Origin: Natrinema marinum
GTDB taxonomy: Archaea > Halobacteriota > Halobacteria > Halobacteriales > Natrialbaceae
DNA: 64,000 nt
Direction of reading: 5' to 3'
Assembly: GCF_024296685.1 (NCBI RefSeq)
Contig: NZ_CP100763.1
Location: forward strand, 806,001-870,000
Below are positions 1 to 9,374 of the stretch, one piece after another (the stretch's first letter is position 1; every line of letters starts with the position of its first letter). The position numbers were made by a program, and so were the translations under genes. The notes under the pieces are model-generated. The model had not been told where the DNA came from, ran no database searches, and saw only the letters and a program-made list of their open reading frames with translations.

Positions 1-110
1 ATATATTTGAAGCGAATAATTTCACCTTTCGAAGACCATTGCGCTAGCCGAAACGATGGCCAGGGAATCGACGCGTACCACGGTGTCGGGACGAACGCGT
101 CGGGGTCGCC

Positions 111-1088
111 TCAGGCGGGCGCTCCCTCTTCGGCCTCGAGCAGTTCTTTGTACCGGTTGCGGATGGTGACCTCGGAGATGCTGGCGACCTCGCCGACCTC
201 GTTTTGGGTGACCTTCTCGTTGGTCAAGAGAGCGGCGGCGTACACCGCGGCGGCGGCGAGGCCGACCGGTGACTTGCCGCTGTGAGCGCCCGATTCCTTG
301 GCCGTCGACAGGAGAGACCGGGCGCGTCGCTCGGTTTCGTCGGAGAGCTCGAGCTCGCTGGCGAATCGCGGCACGTAGCTCTCGGGGTCGGCCGGCTGGA
401 CCTCGAGGCCGAGCTCCCGAATCACGTAGCGGTAGGTGCGCGCGACCTCGTCTTTCTCGACGCGGGAGACCGCCGAAATCTCGTCGAGACTACGCGGCGT
501 GCCGGCCTGGCGGGCGGCGGCGTACAGCGACGCCGTCGCGACGCCTTCGATCGACCGGCCCGGGAGGAGGTCTTCCTCAAGCGCGCGCCGGTAAATGACG
601 CTGCTGGTTTCGCGGACGTTGTCGGGGAGGCCCAGCGCGGAGGCCATGCGGTCGATCTCGCCGAGTGCTTGCTTGAGGTTGCGCTCCTTGGAGTCGCGGG
701 TGCGGAAGCGCTCGTTCCACTTTCGTAACCGTTGCATCTTCTGGCGCTGGCGGGAACTCAGGGAGCGCCCGTAGGCGTCTTTGTCCTGCCAGCCGATGTT
801 CGTCGAGAGCCCTTGGTCGTGCATCATGTTCGTCGTCGGCGCGCCGACGCGGGACTTCTCGTCTTTCTCGGCGGCGTCGAACGCTCGCCACTCGGGACCG
901 CGGTCGATCTCGCCTTCGTCGACGACGAGCGCGCAGTCCGCACAGACCGTCTCCGCGTGCTCGGCGTCGGAGACCAGTCGGCCGCCACACTCCGGGCACT
1001 GCTCGCGCTCGGTGGCGGTCTCGGTCGCCGTCTCGGACTCGGCCTGGCGTCGCTCCTCGCTCTGCGTTTGGATGGTGGAGTCAGTCAT
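111..1088 (-). CDS. tfb: Transcription initiation factor IIB (TFB)
   Basis: General transcription factor that binds the TBP-TATA complex, reads the BRE and recruits RNA polymerase. The 325-residue product has an N-terminal zinc ribbon (C31, C34, C49, C52), then the conserved B-finger/linker region with GPEWRAF and a DKDAYGRSLS stretch, then two cyclin-like repeats (about residues 125-220 and 225-320). The frame is open further upstream, but the ATG at 1088 gives the usual TFB N-terminus, and the upstream extension has no family features. Haloarchaea carry several tfb paralogues and I cannot say which one this is. It is transcribed divergently from gatC. Confidence 0.95.
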   Translation of the reverse strand: MTDSTIQTQSEERRQAESETATETATEREQCPECGGRLVSDAEHAETVCADCALVVDEGEIDRGPEWRAFDAAEKDEKSRVGAPTTNMMHDQGLSTNIGWQDKDAYGRSLSSRQRQKMQRLRKWNERFRTRDSKERNLKQALGEIDRMASALGLPDNVRETSSVIYRRALEEDLLPGRSIEGVATASLYAAARQAGTPRSLDEISAVSRVEKDEVARTYRYVIRELGLEVQPADPESYVPRFASELELSDETERRARSLLSTAKESGAHSGKSPVGLAAAAVYAAALLTNEKVTQNEVGEVASISEVTIRNRYKELLEAEEGAPA

Positions 1089-1259
1089 TGTCAGTACAGC
1101 AAGGTACCTCTCGCTGGAAAACGCGTTCTCGCGAATCATTGCGGACTGACAACACTTGGAAGTTTCGGTCGTTTCGGCGTCTTCCGACGCCCGTCGGCTG
1201 CCGCGTCGCGCGCCGGCAGTATCGAAACCCTTACTCTCCGGAGGCCGGTGCGAACACGT

Positions 1260-1538
1260 ATGAGCGACGACGCCGTCAGTCCCGAGGAGGTCCGCCACGT
1301 CGCGGAGCTGGCCCGCGTCGATCTCGACGACGATGAGGTCGACCGGTTCACCGGGCAGTTCGCGGACATCCTCGCGTACTTCGAGACGTTAGACGAGGTG
1401 CCGGAGGTCGACCGCGAGGCCGACCTCGCGAACGTGATGCGACCCGACGAGGAACGTTCCTCGCTCGAGCACGCGGAAGCGCTTCGGAACGCGCCGGAAA
1501 CCGAGGATGGCTACTTCAAAGGGCCGAACGTCTCCTGA
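1260..1538 (+). CDS. gatC: Asp/Glu-tRNA(Asn/Gln) amidotransferase subunit C
   Basis: Small structural subunit of GatCAB, which converts misacylated Asp-tRNA(Asn) or Glu-tRNA(Gln) to the amidated form. The 92-residue protein has the family pattern: an N-terminal helix with VRHVAELARV, then FADILAYFETLDEV, and a C-terminal tail ending in GYFKGPNV, close to the consensus 'G.f.VP.v'. A TATA-like CTTACTC stretch about 25-30 bases upstream suggests a nearly leaderless mRNA. gatA starts 2 nt after its stop, so the two are co-transcribed. gatB is not in the window. Confidence 0.93.
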   Translation: MSDDAVSPEEVRHVAELARVDLDDDEVDRFTGQFADILAYFETLDEVPEVDREADLANVMRPDEERSSLEHAEALRNAPETEDGYFKGPNVS

Positions 1539-1540
1539 AC

Positions 1541-2857
1541 ATGTCGGAAAATATTTTCATCACCGAGGAACGGATCGAGGGTGCCGACGACGGCCCGCTG
1601 GCCGGGACGACCGTCGCGGTCAAGGACAACATCTCCACCGAGGGCGTCCGGACGACCTGCGGCTCGGAGATGCTCGCGGAGTACGTCCCGCCCTACGACG
1701 CGACGGTCGTCTCCCGCCTCAAGGAGGCCGGCGCGACGATCGTCGGCAAAGCCAACATGGACGAGTTCGGGATGGGGACGACCACCGAAACCTCCGCCTT
1801 CGGCTCCACGGACAACCCGGCCGCGCCGGGCCACGTCCCCGGCGGTTCCTCGGGCGGTTCGGCGGCCGCCGTCGCGGCGGGCGAGGCCGACCTCGCGCTC
1901 GGTTCGGACACCGGCGGTTCGGTCCGCTGTCCGGCCGCGTTCTGCGGTGTCGTCGGCATCAAGCCCACCTACGGCCTGGTCTCGCGGTACGGCCTCGTCG
2001 CCTACGGCAACAGTTTAGAGCAGATCGGCCCCTTCGGCGAGACCGTCGAGGACGCCGCCGCACTGCTCGACGTGATCGCCGGCTCCGACGAGCGCGACGC
2101 GACGACACGCGAGGCGCCACGCGCCTCGGAGAGTCGAGCGGGCGACGCCCGTGAGACGCCGCGGCTCGAGGGCGAGCGCTACGCCGACGCCGCCACCGGC
2201 GATGTCGACGGGCTCTCCATCGGCGTCCCCACCGAGTTGCTCGAGGGTGCCGACGAGGGTGTCGTCGAGACGTTCTGGGCGGCGTTGGGCGAACTCGAGG
2301 ACCGCGGCGCTGAGTACCACGATGTCTCGCTGCCGTCGGTCGAGCACGCCGTCGAAGCCTACTACGTGATCGCGATGTCGGAGGCGTCGTCGAACCTCGC
2401 GCGGTTCGACGGCGTCCGCTACGGCCGGTCGGGCGGCTACGACGGCAACTGGAACGAGGCGTTCGCGAAAGCCCGCGAGGAGGGCTTCGGCGACGAGGTC
2501 AAGCGCCGCATCCTGCTCGGGACGTACGCGCTCTCGGCGGGGTACCACGACAAGTACTACAAGAAGGCTCAGGACGCCCGCGCGTGGGTCAAACAGGACT
2601 TCGACGAGGCGCTCTCGGACGCCGACGTGCTCGCGAGCCCGACGATGCCGGTGCCCCCGTTCGAACTCGGCGAGAGTCTGGACGACCCGCTCCAGCTCTA
2701 TCTCGCCGACGCGAACACGGTCCCAGTCAACCTGGCGGACCTGCCCGCGATCTCGGTGCCGGCCGGCGAGACCGACGGCCTCCCTGTCGGCCTTCAGCTC
2801 ATCGGCCCCGCCTTCGGCGAGGAGCGGTTGATTCGGGCCGCGAGCGCGCTCACCTGA
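1541..2857 (+). CDS. gatA: Asp/Glu-tRNA(Asn/Gln) amidotransferase subunit A
   Basis: Amidase-signature subunit that releases ammonia from glutamine for transamidation in GatCAB. The Ser-cisSer-Lys triad is visible: K28 in VAVKDN, the GGSSGGS motif at 101-107 (cis-Ser), and nucleophile S127 in GSDTGGSVR. The 438-residue length is close to archaeal GatA and shorter than most bacterial forms. Residues about 188-222 form a charged, poorly conserved-looking insertion after the DVIAG motif. The start codon lies 2 nt after gatC, indicating a tight operon. Confidence 0.95.
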   Translation: MSENIFITEERIEGADDGPLAGTTVAVKDNISTEGVRTTCGSEMLAEYVPPYDATVVSRLKEAGATIVGKANMDEFGMGTTTETSAFGSTDNPAAPGHVPGGSSGGSAAAVAAGEADLALGSDTGGSVRCPAAFCGVVGIKPTYGLVSRYGLVAYGNSLEQIGPFGETVEDAAALLDVIAGSDERDATTREAPRASESRAGDARETPRLEGERYADAATGDVDGLSIGVPTELLEGADEGVVETFWAALGELEDRGAEYHDVSLPSVEHAVEAYYVIAMSEASSNLARFDGVRYGRSGGYDGNWNEAFAKAREEGFGDEVKRRILLGTYALSAGYHDKYYKKAQDARAWVKQDFDEALSDADVLASPTMPVPPFELGESLDDPLQLYLADANTVPVNLADLPAISVPAGETDGLPVGLQLIGPAFGEERLIRAASALT

Positions 2858-2877
2858 GGTCGCCGGGGGACGGATAG

Positions 2878-2888
2878 ATTTTTATACA
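2878..2888 (+). promoter_or_regulatory. TATA box for the 2937 gene
   Basis: A TTTTTATACAC stretch sits about 50 bases before the ATG at 2937. At the usual archaeal spacing this predicts a start site near 2910 and a short 5' leader. It separates this gene from the gatCA operon. Confidence 0.6.
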
Positions 2889-2936
2889 CGTCTGCCAACT
2901 GTACCCATACCGAACAGCTAGCTCGGGAAGACTCTC

Positions 2937-3350
2937 ATGAAGATTGCACAGGACCAAGAAGTCGAGTTCGACGAATTCTCGAGGGCGTGTGACCTCGTCG
3001 AGGGCTACTTCGACGATACGATCGACGACGTCGCCCTGCACGCACCCGTCTCGCGACGCCAGCTCGTCGCCGTCCTCGCTCGTGCACAGCTCTCCGGTCG
3101 GCAACTCGCGATCGACGGGCTGACCGAGAAAGGCGATGTCGTCTATCAGTCCAACGATGAGACGCTGCTCTGGCTCGACGGCGGCTTCTGGACCGACATG
3201 CGCGGCCGTCACCACTTAGAGCCCGACGAGGGGCGGGCCGCACGCGAGGTCCACCGACGACTCATCGAAGCGATCGACGGCGACGTTTCCTACTACAACC
3301 GCGAACGCGACCCCTTCGTCCTGATCGAACAGTTCGATCCCTACGAGTAG
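2937..3350 (+). CDS. Conserved-looking hypothetical protein, 137 aa
   Basis: Soluble acidic protein of 137 residues that I do not recognise. It starts with a helical region, then has a SRRQLVAVLARAQLSG segment resembling a helix-turn-helix, a beta-rich middle (DVVYQSNDETLLWLDGGFW) and a tyrosine- and arginine-rich C-terminus (VSYYNRERDPFVLIEQFD). There are no signal peptide, membrane segment or metal-binding cysteines. It has its own TATA box, so it is probably a monocistronic gene after gatA. A DNA- or RNA-binding role is only a guess. Confidence 0.75.
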   Translation: MKIAQDQEVEFDEFSRACDLVEGYFDDTIDDVALHAPVSRRQLVAVLARAQLSGRQLAIDGLTEKGDVVYQSNDETLLWLDGGFWTDMRGRHHLEPDEGRAAREVHRRLIEAIDGDVSYYNRERDPFVLIEQFDPYE

Positions 3351-3500
3351 TGGCTCTTGCTCCGTCCCGAACGCCCGTTTCGCAGTACGCCCAAGTGAAC
3401 AGCCCGGCTCGAGCGACAGCGGCGGCCGGGCCGGTCACCGGACGGCCGTAGCGTATGCATACCCGGCGCTTATCCGTCAGACAGCGGTACCCTCTCTACC

Positions 3501-4301
3501 GTGTCTGTCGCCCCGGACCCGGCCGAGATATTCGATCGGGCGGTCGAAGAAGGCGAACGTCGCCTCGACCAGTCGCTGCTCGAACTCGTTTCGACGAGTT
3601 TCATCGCGGGGTTTACGATCGTCTTCGGCATCGCCGCGCTGGGCGTCGTCGATGCGCTGGTCGAACCGCAGTTCGGTGCCGTCGCGCACATCGCGGGGGC
3701 GCTCGCGTTCGGCGTCGGCGTCGTCTTCTTGGTCGTCGGGCGGACGGAACTGTTCAACGAGAATTTCTTCGATCCGGCCGCGACGGCGGCCGATCGGGAC
3801 GGGTCGTGGTTGCTCGGCCCGCTCGTTCGGCTGTGGACCGTCACCTTCGTTTTCAATCTCGTCGGCGGGTTCCTCTTCGCGCTCGTCTTCGCCGTCGACG
3901 GCGTCCTGCCGTCGGGGACGGCACACGCGCTCGGTCGAACCGCCGAGGAGATCGTTCGCCGTCCGCGGCGAGCAATGTTCGCGAGCGCTATCGTCGGTGG
4001 CGCGCTCGTGAGCATGCTCTCGTTCCTCCTCGAGGGCGTCAACACCGTCCGAAGCCGGATCACGCTGGCGTACATCGTCGGATTCCTGTTGGCTCTCGGG
4101 CCCTTCGATCACGTGATCGTAACCGCGATCCACGTTTTCTTCGGGATGCTCTTCGATCCCCGAATCACGTACGGAACGCTGTTCGAAACGATCGTGATCG
4201 CGACCGCGGGGAACCTCGTCGGCGGGCTAGGGCTGGTCACGTTTACTCACGTCGCGCAAGTGCGGGGCGCGCGGAAATCGAACGGGTCGAGCGACTCGTG
4301 A
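3501..4301 (+). CDS. Formate/nitrite transporter (FNT) family channel, YfdC-like
   Basis: Integral membrane protein of 266 residues in the aquaporin-like FNT family, whose members conduct small monovalent anions (formate, nitrite, hydrosulfide). Six hydrophobic segments are visible, starting with SFIAGFTIVFGIAALGV near residue 33. The motif GRTELFNENFF and the later IVIATAGNLVGGLG (asparagine-glycine helix break) fit the YfdC branch rather than FocA/NirC. The start is GTG at 3501, with a CGCTTATCC TATA element about 30 bases upstream. The substrate cannot be inferred from the neighbours. Confidence 0.82.
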   Translation: MSVAPDPAEIFDRAVEEGERRLDQSLLELVSTSFIAGFTIVFGIAALGVVDALVEPQFGAVAHIAGALAFGVGVVFLVVGRTELFNENFFDPAATAADRDGSWLLGPLVRLWTVTFVFNLVGGFLFALVFAVDGVLPSGTAHALGRTAEEIVRRPRRAMFASAIVGGALVSMLSFLLEGVNTVRSRITLAYIVGFLLALGPFDHVIVTAIHVFFGMLFDPRITYGTLFETIVIATAGNLVGGLGLVTFTHVAQVRGARKSNGSSDS

Positions 4302-4322
4302 CCGAGCGCCGCGAAAACCCGG

Positions 4323-4673
4323 CTACTCCTCGTACGCGAGGTTCATGATCCACTGCGAGAAGGCGTCGCTGTTGGGATCGACCTCCTCCTCGCCGATGAA
4401 CGGCGAGAGCATGTCGCCGGCCATCAGGAGGGTGAAATCGAGGTCGCGGGCCGTCGGTGCGATGTAGTACGTGTTGTGGCCGTCGTAGATCGTCTCCTCC
4501 CGGTCGACGAGTTCCTTCTCGACGAGGGATTCGACGATCCGGCTGCCCTTGCGCGAGGAGACATCGAGTTCCTTCCAGAAATCGCTCTGGTGGATACCGC
4601 CGGACTCGCGGACGAGTTCGAGACCGGCGCGCTCGTCCTCGGTGAGCTCGGCTTCGGCCGCGGAAACGCTCAC
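4323..4673 (-). CDS. Small winged-helix (MarR/Lrp-like) regulator
   Basis: About 116 residues. An N-terminal winged helix-turn-helix is visible (LTEDERAGLELVRESGGIHQ, then WKELDVSSRKGSRIVESLVEKELV), followed by a beta-wing and a short acidic C-terminal helix ending NLAYEE. A TTTAAG TATA element at about 4743-4750 predicts a start site near 4720, which favours the GTG codons at 4682 or 4673. A TTG at 4730 would add 19 residues. The gene converges with the FNT gene and follows the NRDE gene. The regulated genes are unknown. Confidence 0.75.
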   Translation of the reverse strand: MSVSAAEAELTEDERAGLELVRESGGIHQSDFWKELDVSSRKGSRIVESLVEKELVDREETIYDGHNTYYIAPTARDLDFTLLMAGDMLSPFIGEEEVDPNSDAFSQWIMNLAYEE

Positions 4674-4745
4674 GGCGACCACCTCGCCGTGCGCGTCGCT
4701 ACAGGCAGGAGTGCGTCCATATCCATACAAGACGGTGCGAACCGC

Positions 4746-5573
4746 TTAAATGTGCCCTTCCCCGTCGACCGCTGAATCGTCGCTCGCGACCCCGTCTGCG
4801 GCGTCGACCTGGGATCCGATCCCGGCCTCTCCCTCAGTGGCGACCGACACCGTCTCGTAACTCGTCCGGCAAGGCGGCCCCGGCGCGAAGGCGTAGTGAT
4901 CCGTTTCCGGGCCGATCGCGAGCAGCGACGACGACCGGGTTCCGAACCCGTCTCGGTGGATGCAGACGCCGTACTCGTGATCGCCGAGCACGTCGCCCGC
5001 TCGCTCGAGCCACTCCGACGCCGTCTCGCCGGACGTCGCCGCGAGCGCCTCGCGGACCGCTCGTGCGTTCGCCGCCTGCGCTCGGCCGGCCTCCGGCCGG
5101 ATCGACGGCACGTCGACCGCGTCGTCGACGGCGACGTTGACGACGACGTGGACACCGGGGTCGAACTCGGTCCGAGAGAGTGCGCCGTCCCACGCGTAGC
5201 AGACTGCGTCGGTCGCGTCGGCGACGACGAGATAGAAGCCGTCGTACTCGTCGGCTTCGACCGCGTCCTCGACGGTCGCCGCCGCGTCGGCGGCGGAGTC
5301 CGCCTCGAGCACGTCGGCGACGAGCAGCCCCCGCGAGCGCTCGCCGGCCAACTCGGCGTCGGTCCACTTGTTCGTGATTCCAGCGAAGACGCCGTGTTCG
5401 TTGTAGCCGATCCACGTGCCGCCGGCCTCGGTGTCGCGGGGAGCGACGACTAACGGATCCTCACTGAAGACCGCGGGCGATGTCGACTCGCGCTCGAGGG
5501 CCTCGTCGCGGTTGGCGGCGACCGCGACCGGAACGTCGTCGAACACCTGCCAGGCGAGAGTGAGCGTACACAC
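4746..5573 (-). CDS. NRDE/TANGO2 family protein
   Basis: A 275-residue member of the TANGO2/NRDE family (Ntn-hydrolase-like fold; eukaryotic members are linked to haem and lipid handling, but the biochemical role is unsettled). The family signature AVAANRDEALER lies near residue 20, followed by GGTWIGYNEHGVFAGITN, and the C-terminal region contains TRSSSLLAIG. The start is set at GTG 5573, which puts cysteine at position 2 (MCTLTLAW), the conserved N-terminal residue of the family. It follows menE on the same strand after 81 nt, so read-through from the menaquinone genes is possible. Confidence 0.85.
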   Translation of the reverse strand: MCTLTLAWQVFDDVPVAVAANRDEALERESTSPAVFSEDPLVVAPRDTEAGGTWIGYNEHGVFAGITNKWTDAELAGERSRGLLVADVLEADSAADAAATVEDAVEADEYDGFYLVVADATDAVCYAWDGALSRTEFDPGVHVVVNVAVDDAVDVPSIRPEAGRAQAANARAVREALAATSGETASEWLERAGDVLGDHEYGVCIHRDGFGTRSSSLLAIGPETDHYAFAPGPPCRTSYETVSVATEGEAGIGSQVDAADGVASDDSAVDGEGHI

Positions 5574-5654
5574 GGCTCGCGGTAGGAACGCCAGCGTCTT
5601 AACTTCCGTTCCGGCGGCAGTCCGTGCGGCGCTGGCGGCAGCCACCGATCCGGC

Positions 5655-7259
5655 TCACGCGGGGTCGGTCACGTCGATCCCATCTGCGAGCAGGCGCTCC
5701 CGGACCGCCTCGCGATCGACGGTTCCCGACGCCGTTCGGGGGAGTTCGCCGGCAAAGCCGACCGTCTTCGGCCGCTTGAAGCCGGCGAGCTGGCCGTCGC
5801 AGTGAGCGAGCACGGATCGTGGCTCGAGCGTCGCGTCCGAACTGGTTCCAGCATCGGGGACGATCAGCGCCGCGACGCGCTCGCCCCACTCCTCGTCTTC
5901 GAGGCCGACGACCGCGGTCTCCTCGACGCGGGGATGCGACCGGAGGGCCGCGATCACCTCGCCGGGATCGACGTTCTCGCCGCCGGTGACGATGCGGTCG
6001 CTACGTCGGTTGAGGATCCACAGCCGGCCGTCTACGTCTCGATAGCCGATATCGCCCGTGTGCAGGCCGCGGTCGCCAAACGCCGCCTCGGTGTGTTCGT
6101 CGTCGAGGTAGCCCGGCGTCACCGTCGGCCCCGAGACGACGAGTTCACCCTGCTCGCCGGCCCCGACGGCCGTTCCGGCCTCGTCGACGACGGACACGTC
6201 GGTGAACAACAGTGGCTGGCCGACCGTTCCCTCGTGCGTGCCGGTCTCGGCCGGCGTGGCCGTCGCGATCTGCGAGGCTGTCTCGGTCATGCCGTAGGTC
6301 GGGTGGACCGGCACGCCGCGCTTCCGGCAGCGCTCGAGCAGTTCGTCCGAGGCCGGCGCGCCGCCGAGGAGGACGAACCGGAGCGTGTCGGCGGGGTTCC
6401 AGCCGACCTCGAGCAAGCGCTTGCACATCGTCGGGACCAGCGAGACGCCCGAGATCTCGTACTCGCCCAGCACCCGCGCTGTCGACTCGGCGTCGAACTC
6501 GCGCTGGATCACGACCGGGGTTCCGTAGAGCACTGAGCGGAGGACGGGTGCCAGCCCGCCCATGTGGTACATCGGGAGACAGCAGAGCCATCGGTCGTCG
6601 GGGCCGACGCCGAGCCGGAACGCGGAGGCGGTCGCGCTCGCGACGAGGTTGCCGACCGTCAGCCGGACGCCCTTCGGCTCGCCGGACGTGCCCGAAGTAA
6701 ACATGATCAGCTGGGTATCGTCGCGCTCGAGCGCGACCGGTTCGACCGCTCGAGAGTCGGGGGCGAGGTCGGAGCCTGTCTCCTCGGCGACGGCCGACCG
6801 AAACGGTGCCGAGACGCGACCGCTCCGCGGCTCGTCGACCGAGTACACGTCGACCGCTTCGGGGGCTTGCTCGTCCGCGATCTCGAGCGCCGTCTCCTCT
6901 GTGGCTCGCTCGCAGACGATCGCGCCGAGTCCGGTGCGTTCGACCTTCGCAGCGAGTTCGCCGACCGTCTCGCGGACGTTCAGCAGGACGACCGTCGTCC
7001 CGGTCCGCATCGCGGCGAAAAAGAGGGTCGCGAAGGCCGGTCTGGTGTCCATCAGGACGCCGATCCGCTCGCCGCCGGTCCCGTCGCGTTTCTCGAGGAC
7101 GGACTCGAGGCCCGCCGCGGCGCGGTCGACCTGTCGGTCGAGATCGCGGACGGTCCACTCGGTCTCCGTCGTGACATCGATCAGCGCCGTCCGATCCGGC
7201 GTCGCCGCGACGCGGTGGGCGACGAGGTCCTGGGTCGGCCAGTCGACCGGTCCGGTCAT
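5655..7259 (-). CDS. menE: o-Succinylbenzoate-CoA ligase
   Basis: ANL-superfamily ligase that activates o-succinylbenzoate with ATP and CoA in menaquinone synthesis. The 534-residue product contains the AMP-binding P-loop MFTSGTSGEPKGVR (about residue 195), the HPTYGMTETAS core motif, the LHTGDIGYRD motif, and the catalytic lysine region GFKRPKTV near the C-terminus. The ATG at 7259 overlaps the menC stop by 4 nt (ATGA), showing translational coupling. The family assignment as MenE rather than a general acyl-CoA ligase rests on the menA-menC-menE order. Confidence 0.92.
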   Translation of the reverse strand: MTGPVDWPTQDLVAHRVAATPDRTALIDVTTETEWTVRDLDRQVDRAAAGLESVLEKRDGTGGERIGVLMDTRPAFATLFFAAMRTGTTVVLLNVRETVGELAAKVERTGLGAIVCERATEETALEIADEQAPEAVDVYSVDEPRSGRVSAPFRSAVAEETGSDLAPDSRAVEPVALERDDTQLIMFTSGTSGEPKGVRLTVGNLVASATASAFRLGVGPDDRWLCCLPMYHMGGLAPVLRSVLYGTPVVIQREFDAESTARVLGEYEISGVSLVPTMCKRLLEVGWNPADTLRFVLLGGAPASDELLERCRKRGVPVHPTYGMTETASQIATATPAETGTHEGTVGQPLLFTDVSVVDEAGTAVGAGEQGELVVSGPTVTPGYLDDEHTEAAFGDRGLHTGDIGYRDVDGRLWILNRRSDRIVTGGENVDPGEVIAALRSHPRVEETAVVGLEDEEWGERVAALIVPDAGTSSDATLEPRSVLAHCDGQLAGFKRPKTVGFAGELPRTASGTVDREAVRERLLADGIDVTDPA

Positions 7260-8350
7260 CGCTCCTCCCACACGTCCGAGACGCCCAGTCCCTTCGCCTG
7301 TGGCACGACCGCGGACCCCTTCTCGAGCAAGACGGGATCTCGCCCGAGATCCGTCGCGAGGAGGTCGCCCGTCGCGAGCCCGCAGGCCGGCACGTTCGGA
7401 ATCGCCGCCGCGAGGTGGACCGCGCCGGTCCGGGCGACGACGCCGTCGATGGTCGTCGTCACCAGCGGCGTAACCTCGAGTTCGGTCAGCCACGCGGCGA
7501 CCTTGCGAGCGACGTCGATCCCGCCCAACGCCATCGGTTTGAGGACCACGACATCCGCCGCGTCGGCCTCACAGATCGCGTCGACGCCGTGCTCTAACAG
7601 CCCCTCGTCGAGCGCGATGTCGACGCCGCGGCTCTGCGCCCGGAGATCGGCGTGACCCTCGAGCGCCCCCGCGGGAAGCGGCTGCTCGAGGATCGAGACG
7701 CCGTGGTCGGCGAAGCGCTCGAGCGCGCACTCGGCTTCCTCGTAGGTCCACGCTTCGTTGGCGTCGACCCGGAGTTCGACGCCGGAGCCGACGGCCTCGC
7801 GGACGCGCCGGACGCGTTCGACGTCTTCCTCGACGCTCCGGAGACCCGCCTTGAGCTTACAGCAGTCGAAGCCTCGATCGACCGCGCTACGCGCCGCGCG
7901 GACGGTGTCGGTCGTCGAGCCGTCGCCGATCGTCGCGTTGACCGGCACGCGGCCGACCATCGGGCCCTGCCCGAGATAGCGGTACAGCGGCGTCGCCTCG
8001 CGGCTCGCCTGCAGGTCCGCGAGCGCCAGCGCGAGTCCGTGTCTGGCTGCGACCTGGCGATCGACGGCCTCGAGCGCCTCGCTCGGCCCACCCGATTCGA
8101 GCGCGTCCCGGGCGCGCTCGAGGGCGTCCTCGCAGTCAGCGCCCGATTCCGTCCAGCCCTGTAGCGGCGTCGCCTCGCCGTAGCCGACGGCCTCGTCGTG
8201 GGGCCCGCCCGCATCCGCGGCCTCCTCGTCGATCAGCCGAACGAGGAAACCGTCGCGGGACTCGATCGTTCCGTCGGCCGTCTCGAGGGGCTCCGCGAGT
8301 TCCAGCGAGAACGACCGATACTCCAGCGAGAGGTCGTCGGTCGGACTCAT
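7256..8350 (-). CDS. menC: o-Succinylbenzoate synthase
   Basis: Enolase-superfamily enzyme that dehydrates SHCHC to o-succinylbenzoate. In its 364 residues the KLKAG catalytic-lysine segment, the metal ligands in VDANEAW and ILEQPLPAG, and the late VVLKPMALGG segment are all visible, as expected of a MLE-like barrel. It overlaps menA upstream (4 nt) and menE downstream (4 nt), so menA-menC-menE is one translationally coupled unit. Related N-acylamino acid racemases share the fold; the context decides for MenC. Confidence 0.92.
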   Translation of the reverse strand: MSPTDDLSLEYRSFSLELAEPLETADGTIESRDGFLVRLIDEEAADAGGPHDEAVGYGEATPLQGWTESGADCEDALERARDALESGGPSEALEAVDRQVAARHGLALALADLQASREATPLYRYLGQGPMVGRVPVNATIGDGSTTDTVRAARSAVDRGFDCCKLKAGLRSVEEDVERVRRVREAVGSGVELRVDANEAWTYEEAECALERFADHGVSILEQPLPAGALEGHADLRAQSRGVDIALDEGLLEHGVDAICEADAADVVVLKPMALGGIDVARKVAAWLTELEVTPLVTTTIDGVVARTGAVHLAAAIPNVPACGLATGDLLATDLGRDPVLLEKGSAVVPQAKGLGVSDVWEER

Positions 8351-9291
8351 AGCACCACCAGCCCCCCGGCGAAACAGAGGGCGTAGACCGCAAGCAGCTT
8401 GCCAGTCTGCTCGAGCGCCGGATTGAGCGCCTCGCCGTCGGTCCGCGTCCAGATCGTCCGTGCGATCATCGCGGCGTAGGGGAGAGTGACGAGCGGGAGC
8501 AAGACGCCGAGGCCGAAGTCCGCGCCGAGCCAGAACCAGAGCGGAACGACGTAGGCGAGCGCGAACAGAGCGGTGAACTCGAGGCGACTCGCCCGGTAGC
8601 CGAGCCGGACCGCGAGCGTGCGTTTGCCCGCCTCGGCGTCGGTCTCTTTGTCGCGGACGTTGTTCACGACGAGGATGGCCGTCGAGAGCCCGGCGACGGG
8701 GAGACTCGCGGCGATCGCCTCGCGCGTGACCGTCCCCGCCGGGATCGTCGTCGACAGCGGCTCAGCGAGGACGGCCGCCGCCTGCACGTAGTAGGTCCCG
8801 GTCACGGCGATGAGTCCGAAGAAGACGAACACGAAGAGGTCGCCTAGCCCGTGATAGCCCAGCGGATAGGGGCCGCCGGTGTAGGCCCACCCGCAGAAGA
8901 CGCTCACCAGCCCGACGACCAGGATCGGAACGCCTCCGACGTAGACGAGGTAGGTCCCGGTGAGGATCGCCAGGGCGAACGTCACCAGCGTCGCGAGCTT
9001 GACCTGCTCGGGCGAGATGAGTCCCGACTGGGTGACGCGAGTGAACCCCTCGCGGTCGTCCGTGTCGGCTCCTTTGACCGCGTCGTAGTAGTCGTTCGCG
9101 AAATTCGTCCCGATCTGGATCAGCGCAGCACCCACGAACGCCATCACCGCCGGCAACGGCGCGAACACCCCCTCGTGGACCGCGAGCCCCGTCCCCACGA
9201 TCACCGGAGCCGCGGCCGCGGGCAAGGTCTGCGGGCGGGCCGCCATCAGCCACGCCTTCGTCCGTGAGATTTCGACCTCGGCCGAACTCAT
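8347..9291 (-). CDS. menA: 1,4-Dihydroxy-2-naphthoate polyprenyltransferase
   Basis: UbiA-superfamily membrane prenyltransferase that attaches the isoprenoid tail to DHNA. The 314-residue protein has about eight or nine hydrophobic segments and both Asp-rich motifs: FANDYYDAVKGADTDD near residue 65 and VNNVRDKETDAEAGKRT near 205. The N-terminus reads KAWLMAARPQTLPAA, typical of MenA. The ATG at 9291 is 83 nt downstream of the lipoprotein gene, and the stop overlaps menC. Confidence 0.94.
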   Translation of the reverse strand: MSSAEVEISRTKAWLMAARPQTLPAAAAPVIVGTGLAVHEGVFAPLPAVMAFVGAALIQIGTNFANDYYDAVKGADTDDREGFTRVTQSGLISPEQVKLATLVTFALAILTGTYLVYVGGVPILVVGLVSVFCGWAYTGGPYPLGYHGLGDLFVFVFFGLIAVTGTYYVQAAAVLAEPLSTTIPAGTVTREAIAASLPVAGLSTAILVVNNVRDKETDAEAGKRTLAVRLGYRASRLEFTALFALAYVVPLWFWLGADFGLGVLLPLVTLPYAAMIARTIWTRTDGEALNPALEQTGKLLAVYALCFAGGLVVL

Positions 9292-9374
9292 GGCTCGAGT
9301 GTCCCACTCGAGAGAGTGTCAACGTTGGCATTGCGAGCCGGCCGATGTGTTCACAGTGGACAACGACGTCGAGG

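Noticed and set aside
1-110. Left-edge sequence with ATATATTTG, a possible promoter
   Set aside because: Only the first bases of an unknown neighbour could use it, and nothing in the window follows it on the plus strand as a supported gene.
7260-7493. Longer menE reading frame starting upstream of 7259
   Set aside because: The upstream part lies inside menC in another frame, and the ATG at 7259 gives the normal MenE N-terminus and the ATGA overlap.
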